From Cliona cf. orientalis (taxonomy: Eukaryota; Porifera; Demospongiae; Clionaida; Clionaidae), in assembly GCA_963930775.1 (NCBI GenBank), contig OZ005692.1:4450135-4514134 (forward strand): 64,000 bases of DNA, written 5' to 3'. This document shows positions 58,066 through 64,000 of this stretch, piece by piece. A program made the position numbers and the translations under genes. The notes under the pieces are model-generated. The model worked only from the letters and a program-made list of their open reading frames with translations, was not told where the DNA came from and ran no database searches. Position 1 is the first letter of the stretch. Each line of letters begins with the position of its first letter.

Positions 58066-61000
58066 TTACTGACTTGCATTGCGGGTCATGGACCTCGTAA
58101 CTGGTCCGACAGTACGAACAGGAGCTTTATCTTTAACTTGGCTCGACTGTTTCCGTGCTTTTTGTCGCTTAGAACGTTTCTTGCCGCGACCTGTCCAACA
58201 TACATCATTGCGTAGTTCACTAGGGCATGGCCGGATCCGATCTAGTGATACAAATATTGGTTCTTCCTGACCATCGACAAGTTGTACTTCGGCATTACAA
58301 TCAGTTAAATTGATGATACGATAAGGGCCGTGGAATGGTCGACTCAATTTCCAGTCCTTTCCTTTTACTCCGTTCGGCATGTACAAGAGTACACGATCTC
58401 CGACATTAAAAGACGTCTCCTTTGATTTTTGGTCGTAATAGAGCTTTTGTTTCTTCTGAGCGGATTGAATGTTAGCTTTTGCAGCTTCCCAAGCACTTCC
58501 AAGATGTGAAACAAGTGCTGTTTTGTAGTCTTCAAGGTCGATAGTGTAAATAGATCTCGGCTGAGTTAGGGTAGTTTCCGTAGGAAGACGCGGATTTCTG
58601 CCAAATAGAAGGTAGAAGGGGGACTCTTTAGTACTCTCTTGGGCAGATACTCTATAGGCGAAGAGTAGAAATGGCAGTCGTTCGTCCCAGTCATCACTCC
58701 TGGTGGAGCTCTTGGAGATCATACTGATGAGAGTGGAATTAAATTTCTCGACAAGACCATCGGTCTGAGGATGGTAGCCAGACGTATTCAACTTTTCTAT
58801 ACCAAGGAGGGAACACACCTCGAGAACCAAGTCTGATAAAAAGTTAGCTCCACGGTCAGAGAGTAACTGTTCCGGTACTCCATGAACACAAACAATCTTC
58901 TCAACCAACAGCTTCGCTATGGTTTCGGCAGTCTGGTCTGGAACTGGAAATGCTTCGATCCACTTGGTTAAGTAGTCGGCAAATACTACAACATATCGAT
59001 TACCGTTCCTTGTCAATGGAAGTTGGAGTACGTCTACCCCAAGACGATGAAAGGGTCCGCCTACCGGGATAGGGTGTAGTGGGGGTCGTGTAGGCTTCCG
59101 TCCACCCTTCCTGGTCACGCAAGTGAGACACGCTCGGCAGTGTCGACGAACATCGGAGCGAATTCCCTTCCACCAGTAGTAGCGGCGGAGACGGTCGTAG
59201 ACTTTCTTCTCTGAAAAGTGACCGGCAAATTGACCTGAGTGCGCTTCCTCCAACATCGTCTGCTGCAGGTGCTTCGGAACAACAATGCACCATTGGTGGG
59301 GAGAGCTCGGATACTCGAAGTACAGAACTCCGTCGATCAGGTCGAACTTCGGACTCTCGGCCACTATCTTCTTAGAAGTCTGCTCCTCGGGAGGGAGATT
59401 ACCAGTTTCTAGGTACTCAATGAGAGGTAAGAGATCAGAATCACTTCGTTGTTCTCGTTTGATGTCGTCAAACTGTCGTTGCGTTTCTGGCGGTGAAGTG
59501 TCATCACACGAATCGTCCGAGTGCTCAGTAGTAACTGATAACACTGTAGTTTCTTCGATTGTTGGATTCCTCGACAACGCATCGGCATTGGCATTTTTCT
59601 TTCCAGATCGATGTCTGATAGTGAGGTTCATCTCCTGTATAGTCAGTGCCCATCTTGCAAGTTTGGTGGATGGATTGCGGGAACTGAGGAGAGATAGACA
59701 GGCTGCATGGTCTGTGTACACAGTACATGGATAACCGAGGATGTACGGACGGAAGTGTTTGACAGCCCATACCAGTCCCAAGGTTTCTAACTCGGATATC
59801 CCATAGTTCCGTTCTGCAGGCTGTAGAGAGCGTGACGCATAGGCAATGGGATGCACAGTACCGTCAGGTTGCTTCTGTGCAAGCACTGCTCCTAAACCAA
59901 CCGTGCTAGCGTCAGTCTCGATCACAAACTCCTCGCTCGGGCCAAAACGTGGATAGGCTAACACAGGAGCATCACACAGTAATTCCTTTAGCTCACAGAA
60001 GGCATTGTCGCATGCGCTCGTCCAGCAGAAAGGCGAGTTCTTCTTAGTCAGTGAGTGCAAAGGTGCCGCTATCTTAGCAAAGGCGGGAACAAATCTCCTA
60101 TAATAAGACGCTAGTCCCAAAAACTGTCGAAGCTTGCTGACATCGGTAGGCACTGGGAAGTCTCGAACCTTTTGAACTTTGGCTGGGTCTGGAGCTATGC
60201 CTTCCTTGGATATGACATGGCCTAAATAAACGACCTGATCACAAAGAAAGGAACACTTTTTGGGCTTCAGGCGCAATCCTGCTCTCCTGAGTCGGCTAAA
60301 AACTTCTTTGAGATGAACCAAATGCTCGTCAAAAGTTTTCGACGCCACCAAAATATCATCGATGTATACAAAACAACTGCTCCATTCTAGCCCTGCTAAC
60401 ACCACCTGCATTAACCTTTGGAATGTAGCAGGAGCGTTGCATAATCCGAAAGGCATGCGAACGAACTCGTAGAGTCCTTTGTGCGTGGTGAAAGCTGACT
60501 TAGGTCTAGAAGACTCGTCAAGCTCAATCTGCCAAAATCCAGTGGCTAAATCTAGAGTCGTGAAATATCTGGCTTCTCCTAAAGTGGACAAAATATCTTC
60601 GATCCGTGGCAACGAATAAACATCCTTCCTCGAAACCGCATTCAAGCGCCTGTAATCGATACAGAATCTAGCTGTACCATCCTTCTTCGGCACGAGGACT
60701 ACTGGGCTTGCCCAGGGGCTTGAGGATGGCTGTACTATCCCCTGTGCTTGCATATCCTCTATCATTTCTGCCATCTGCTCACGATAAATCATCGGAGTGC
60801 GGTAGGGCTGTTGTTTTATCGGCTGACTATCACCAGTGTCTATGGTGTGCTTGACTAGATTGGTGCAACCAAGCTCAGAATTATCAAGAGCAAAAACATC
60901 TGATGCTCCTAACGTAAGTGTTTTGAGGCTGTTAAACTGCTTGTTCGTGAGATCACCCTGATTCAGCTTAAGGGCTCCCAACAACTTTCGGTTACGCTCA

Positions 61001-62994
61001 TCGTCAAACTTCTCATCAACCATGACTTTAGCACAACTGCTCTCGACTAGCTGACTCTCTCCACTCATGCGAGTTGCATGGTCACTAGGAGACTTGGCTA
61101 CAAAAGGCTCAATAACGCCAAGTTCAGCTCCTCTACAAAGCTTCACTCTAGTGTCTTGCATGTTTTGCAATGGAATATACACTCTTCCCTTCTCGCCAAT
61201 TGTCAACACCGTTTCAGGAATACTCAGGCCACTCGATGCCACCACATTCATATCTGGCTCAAAGATGCAATCCTCACCCTTTCTATTAATACTTTCAATC
61301 TCGGCTTTGACAATCTTACTAGCTTGGCTTGGGACAGATATGGTTCTCACCAAGCGAACGCGAGTGACACTCTCTTTTGGTTCAGTACCCGTGCGTAAAG
61401 GCTTGTTATTTGTTCTCAAAAACTGGAGTCCTAGCAAGGAAGTAGCATTAGTACCCAATAAGCATCCCTGCTCACAATCCGGTTGTACAATCACCGGTAC
61501 ACAGGCTCTCTTCTCATCAGCTTGGATATTAACCTCAAGCTGGGCAGTACACACAAGCTCATGCCCACCTCTCTTCCCATCTTTACCATACACTTTAATT
61601 GAGGGCTTACTCATTTCTGGAAGTGGCTTGCCTGTGCGGCGGAGGTTCCTCGCAATCTCGTGTAGCATCCTCCGGGAGATAATGGTCGCTGGAGATCCGC
61701 AATCCACTACTGCCTCCACTGGAACCCCTTCGATCTCTAGGTCGAGAAATAGCGTGGGTCCCACGACTGGGTTACTCTCCTGAGACTCGGTTATAACCGT
61801 GCAAGTGTTCGCATACGCATCTCCAAGATGTTCACGTTCGTTACGAAGCCTGCACCGGGCTAGCATTTCTTCTAGCTGGGCCTCCGTGAACTCGCTCTCT
61901 GCTTCGATTGTCTTGACGGCTGCTGCTTTCGAATTGGCACTACGACCCGGAGCCTCATGCTTCAGTCGAGGATTTCGGCAATTACGAGCAAGGTGACCTT
62001 TGTGACCACACCTGTGACAGTAAGCTCGTAGACTGTATCCTCCAGAAGCTGAAGGGCTTCGTTCTGCTCGAGCTTCTGAGTCATCCTTTTGCTTTGCATT
62101 CGGACTCGAGCCAGGTTGCTCTTTGCTATGAGGGGGCTTGGCGAACCTGGTTTGTTTCGGCTGTGCAGGTTTCTCGCTCTTCTTCTCACCATGGACTGTT
62201 ACTGAAGCAGCATTATACTGTTTCTCGTGTTGCTCTAGTGTTCTCGCCCGATCGTAAAGTTCTTGAAAAGTCTCAGAAGTCTTGGGGGCGCCAAGCTTCC
62301 TCTGCCACTTCGTCAGTAGGGCCTGGAAGAAGCGACCCTTGAGCATACGATCAAAGTCCTTGCCATCTGTGGAGGGGAAGGCTTTCCTGCCTAGACGCTG
62401 TAGTTCAAGTCCAAGTTGCTCCACAGACTCGTTCTCTTGGACCTTGCGATGAAACTCCAGCCCTCGCAGTTCCTCTATGTCTACAGGACGGAATCTTTTG
62501 CGGAGAGCGTCTGCGGCTTTCTTGTAGCCAGACTTCTCATCGGCGGAGAACACCCTAAACACGTGTGAGGCAGTTTTGTCGAGGTGCACCTTCAACTGAT
62601 ACAGCTTGACTTCATCTGACCACTCGGCTAAGTGGGCTCCCTCATCGAACCGCTCTAACCATCTGTCAATGCCGTCATCTTCGGCTTGACTTCCTTCACC
62701 AGTATACCTTTCCAATGGTGGAAGGCTCTGAACAGAAGCAGCCTTGGTCATAGCTTGCACCTGTGCCTTGATAAGTTCAGTCATCGATTTCATAAGTGTA
62801 TCACTGCTAGTAGCATCTGTCACTGTAGCACCACCATCACCAGCGCTGGCAGTAGCTGGGTCCGTAGCTCCTCGCGACGCGTCCGTAGGCGCGGTAGGGT
62901 CTGTGGGCGGAGTAGGATCGGAAGGCGGAGTCCCGCTAGCACCGCTGGATTCCGTTGACCTTTCACCCGAACCGACGTCAGGCGGCGGCGGCGG
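58066..62994 (-). CDS. Ty3/gypsy element 2 gag-pol
   Basis: A single uninterrupted frame of more than 1600 codons holds a P/S/T-rich linker, gag with a CCHC zinc knuckle (CHRCGHKGHLARNC, about residue 268 from the GTG at 62823), a retropepsin-like domain (VVDCGSPATI), RT with YIDD (about 819), RNase H (ETDAST, about 966), HHCC zinc finger and DDE integrase (DVLQLP, SDRGANF, HPQTDGLVEKF), and a GPY-type C-terminal module. This is a complete enzyme set in one frame, as in many gypsy elements that do not frameshift between gag and pol. The protease active site reads D-C-G rather than the usual D-T/S-G. The frame is open to 62995, where an inserted element supplies a stop. It is a mobile-element gene that copies via RNA; host genes are not involved. 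Confidence 0.92.
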   Translation of the reverse strand, partial: PPPPPDVGSGERSTESSGASGTPPSDPTPPTDPTAPTDASRGATDPATASAGDGGATVTDATSSDTLMKSMTELIKAQVQAMTKAASVQSLPPLERYTGEGSQAEDDGIDRWLERFDEGAHLAEWSDEVKLYQLKVHLDKTASHVFRVFSADEKSGYKKAADALRKRFRPVDIEELRGLEFHRKVQENESVEQLGLELQRLGRKAFPSTDGKDFDRMLKGRFFQALLTKWQRKLGAPKTSETFQELYDRARTLEQHEKQYNAASVTVHGEKKSEKPAQPKQTRFAKPPHSKEQPGSSPNAKQKDDSEARAERSPSASGGYSLRAYCHRCGHKGHLARNCRNPRLKHEAPGRSANSKAAAVKTIEAESEFTEAQLEEMLARCRLRNEREHLGDAYANTCTVITESQESNPVVGPTLFLDLEIEGVPVEAVVDCGSPATIISRRMLHEIARNLRRTGKPLPEMSKPSIKVYGKDGKRGGHELVCTAQLEVNIQADEKRACVPVIVQPDCEQGCLLGTNATSLLGLQFLRTNNKPLRTGTEPKESVTRVRLVRTISVPSQASKIVKAEIESINRKGEDCIFEPDMNVVASSGLSIPETVLTIGEKGRVYIPLQNMQDTRVKLCRGAELGVIEPFVAKSPSDHATRMSGESQLVESSCAKVMVDEKFDDERNRKLLGALKLNQGDLTNKQFNSLKTLTLGASDVFALDNSELGCTNLVKHTIDTGDSQPIKQQPYRTPMIYREQMAEMIEDMQAQGIVQPSSSPWASPVVLVPKKDGTARFCIDYRRLNAVSRKDVYSLPRIEDILSTLGEARYFTTLDLATGFWQIELDESSRPKSAFTTHKGLYEFVRMPFGLCNAPATFQRLMQVVLAGLEWSSCFVYIDDILVASKTFDEHLVHLKEVFSRLRRAGLRLKPKKCSFLCDQVVYLGHVISKEGIAPDPAKVQKVRDFPVPTDVSKLRQFLGLASYYRRFVPAFAKIAAPLHSLTKKNSPFCWTSACDNAFCELKELLCDAPVLAYPRFGPSEEFVIETDASTVGLGAVLAQKQPDGTVHPIAYASRSLQPAERNYGISELETLGLVWAVKHFRPYILGYPCTVYTDHAACLSLLSSRNPSTKLARWALTIQEMNLTIRHRSGKKNANADALSRNPTIEETTVLSVTTEHSDDSCDDTSPPETQRQFDDIKREQRSDSDLLPLIEYLETGNLPPEEQTSKKIVAESPKFDLIDGVLYFEYPSSPHQWCIVVPKHLQQTMLEEAHSGQFAGHFSEKKVYDRLRRYYWWKGIRSDVRRHCRACLTCVTRKGGRKPTRPPLHPIPVGGPFHRLGVDVLQLPLTRNGNRYVVVFADYLTKWIEAFPVPDQTAETIAKLLVEKIVCVHGVPEQLLSDRGANFLSDLVLEVCSLLGIEKLNTSGYHPQTDGLVEKFNSTLISMISKSSTRSDDWDERLPFLLFAYRVSAQESTKESPFYLLFGRNPRLPTETTLTQPRSIYTIDLEDYKTALVSHLGSAWEAAKANIQSAQKKQKLYYDQKSKETSFNVGDRVLLYMPNGVKGKDWKLSRPFHGPYRIINLTDCNAEVQLVDGQEEPIFVSLDRIRPCPSELRNDVCWTGRGKKRSKRQKARKQSSQVKDKAPVRTVGPVTRSMTRNASQ

Positions 62995-63449
62995 CTAGGC
63001 CTTGCCCAATTATGCTAGCATAATTTTGAGACTAATAGGTAACACAGAGCATTGAGAATAATGCCAAGACTAATAGGCACTATTTCCCAAAAAATTCGAA
63101 TAATTAGAACAGCATGACCTTTGCACCGGAAAAAATTTGCTAAGTAGCTAGCTAAAGAAAAAAAAACAAAATTCCAATAGCTATGACCTTTGCGCCTGAG
63201 CACAACAAAAAATTTGCTTAGTGGCTCAAAATTAGAATGATTACACCAGATATATTCAGGCATCCATTATGTTACAGTACAGCAACAGGTCATAAAACTC
63301 ATAATTTTGTCATTTTTCAAGAATTTCGAGAAATATTTATTTTTCATTGAGACTTATGGGTGTGAGTCTTGAGACTAATAGGTGAAAAACTTGAGACTTG
63401 TAGACTTGACTAATAGGTCAATTTTGGAGCATAATTGGGCAAGGCCTAG
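62995..63449. mobile_element. 455-bp MITE inserted in gag
   Basis: Perfect 22-bp inverted ends (CTAGGCCTTGCCCAATTATG...; 62995-63016 and 63428-63449) enclose AT-rich sequence with a repeated AGACTAATAGGT motif near both ends. The hexamer CGGCGG flanks both sides (ambiguous because the target is a CGG run; 3 or 6 bp). It brings a TAG in frame with gag-pol. Confidence 0.85.
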
Positions 63450-63887
63450 CGGCGGCACATGCGCAGTAGTACCTGCGGGGTCTGCAGACTTAGACTCGGG
63501 GGTCTTCAGCTTTTCCTCGAGCACGGAGATTTTCTCCTGGAGAGTGTTCTTTTCCAGCTCGAACCCGGATTTGAGGTCGGTGATCCAGTCATGAGCACGC
63601 CTTTTCTCTTCCTCGACGAGGTTCTGCTCTCTCTCAATGGCTCTCTGATGCTCTGCTCGGAGTGCGTCCAGAGCTTTGTGCCTGTCGAGTTCAGCCTCCA
63701 GCGCAGCGCTTTTGAGCTCTCGCTCCAAGTTGGCACTACGCTCTTGCTCCAGCTTTAGATTAGCTTGAGCCTCTTCGGCTACGTCACGCAGCTGCTGGAT
63801 CTCCTCATCCTTCTGGGTTTGGAGTTGGGTCAGTGCTCTCTCTAGTTTCTCGAGTTTTGCTTTGAGTTGCTCCGCTTCAGTGCCCAT
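63450..63887 (-). CDS. N-terminal gag fragment of element 2 (coiled coil)
   Basis: The ATG at 63887 opens a frame of about 146 codons before the inserted element. It encodes a long, highly charged alpha-helical coiled coil (QLKAKLEKLERALTQLQ, with many E/K/R/L heptads). Its last codons before the MITE are CCG, matching the proline run that resumes on the far side, so gag was one frame before the insertion. A coiled-coil N-terminus of this length is unusual for gypsy gag and may drive particle assembly. Confidence 0.8.
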
Positions 63888-64000
63888 TTTAGCTCTTTGA
63901 CGGGTGATTATCGTTCGGCTTCCTGAAATGCTGTCAGTTTTGCTGATCGTTGGGTTGAGTGCTCTAAGTTCTCGATCTGCTTGTCATAAGTCCTGTTCAA
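63888..64000 (-). other. 5' leader of element 2
   Basis: Untranslated leader between gag and the 5' LTR, which would lie past the window edge. No primer-binding site could be assigned. Confidence 0.5.

Noticed and set aside
61067-61783. 238-codon plus-strand frame
   Set aside because: It is antisense to the intact gag-pol frame of element 2.
62821-62823. GTG as the start of gag-pol in element 2
   Set aside because: The frame continues upstream to the inserted MITE, and gag has an ATG at 63887 beyond it.
1-64000. CRISPR arrays, rRNA and tRNA genes
   Set aside because: No spaced identical repeats, rRNA cores or convincing cloverleaf sequences were seen.

Overview
This window is metazoan nuclear DNA and most likely comes from a demosponge. 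The evidence is AT-rich sequence full of TAGCTA/GCTAGC words, short GT-AG introns, TATA boxes placed like those of animal genes, a clear animal-type CDC7 kinase, a large lipid-transfer (vitellogenin N-type) gene, and many small inverted-repeat transposons. Genes that fuse POMP-like (GGAI/FxxN) repeats to a multi-pass membrane module, CCACGCCC-rich spacers, and CGCATGCGC repeats next to (ACAG)n runs all fit an Amphimedon-like haplosclerid. The species is inferred; no search was run. No rRNA, tRNA or CRISPR array was seen.

Layout, left to right. 0-4 kb is gene-poor and holds a 101-bp perfect palindrome. 4.1-5 kb has a two-exon gene for a small secreted protein. 5.4-7.2 kb holds remnants of the POMP/multi-TM family. 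9-10.3 kb has a two-exon gene for a secreted knottin-type cysteine peptide. 10-14.5 kb contains DNA elements, a hammerhead-like motif and a minisatellite. 14.6-19.1 kb (minus) is a multi-exon gene of the DUF7869 type with frameshifts and an internal exon triplication. 19.5-21.2 kb (minus) is CDC7. 22.5-28.3 kb holds tandem repeats and a damaged Ty3/gypsy element whose gag piece is inverted. 29-39.4 kb has three more POMP/multi-TM copies, all broken, with a vWA/transmembrane/NPxY gene remnant between them. 39.7-42 kb has DNA elements and a truncated LTR element. 42.1-45.6 kb is an 11-exon lipid-transfer protein gene. 46.8-51.9 kb is a dense patch of inverted-repeat elements, some nested. 52-57.7 kb has two POMP/multi-TM copies, the second cut by a second Ty3/gypsy element that runs to the right edge (minus strand) and itself carries a 455-bp inverted-repeat element in gag.

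The dominant theme is a dispersed receptor-like gene family (at least seven copies or pieces, all on the plus strand) that expands, exchanges sequence and decays inside transposon-rich DNA. Three copies share a conserved promoter and 5' leader, and two share a 108-nt identical tract in the membrane module. Two small secreted-protein genes, each with its own TATA box and a signal-peptide first exon, sit among them. The housekeeping gene CDC7 is intact. Several other genes carry one-base frameshifts, which may be true decay or assembly error; reads or transcripts would settle this.
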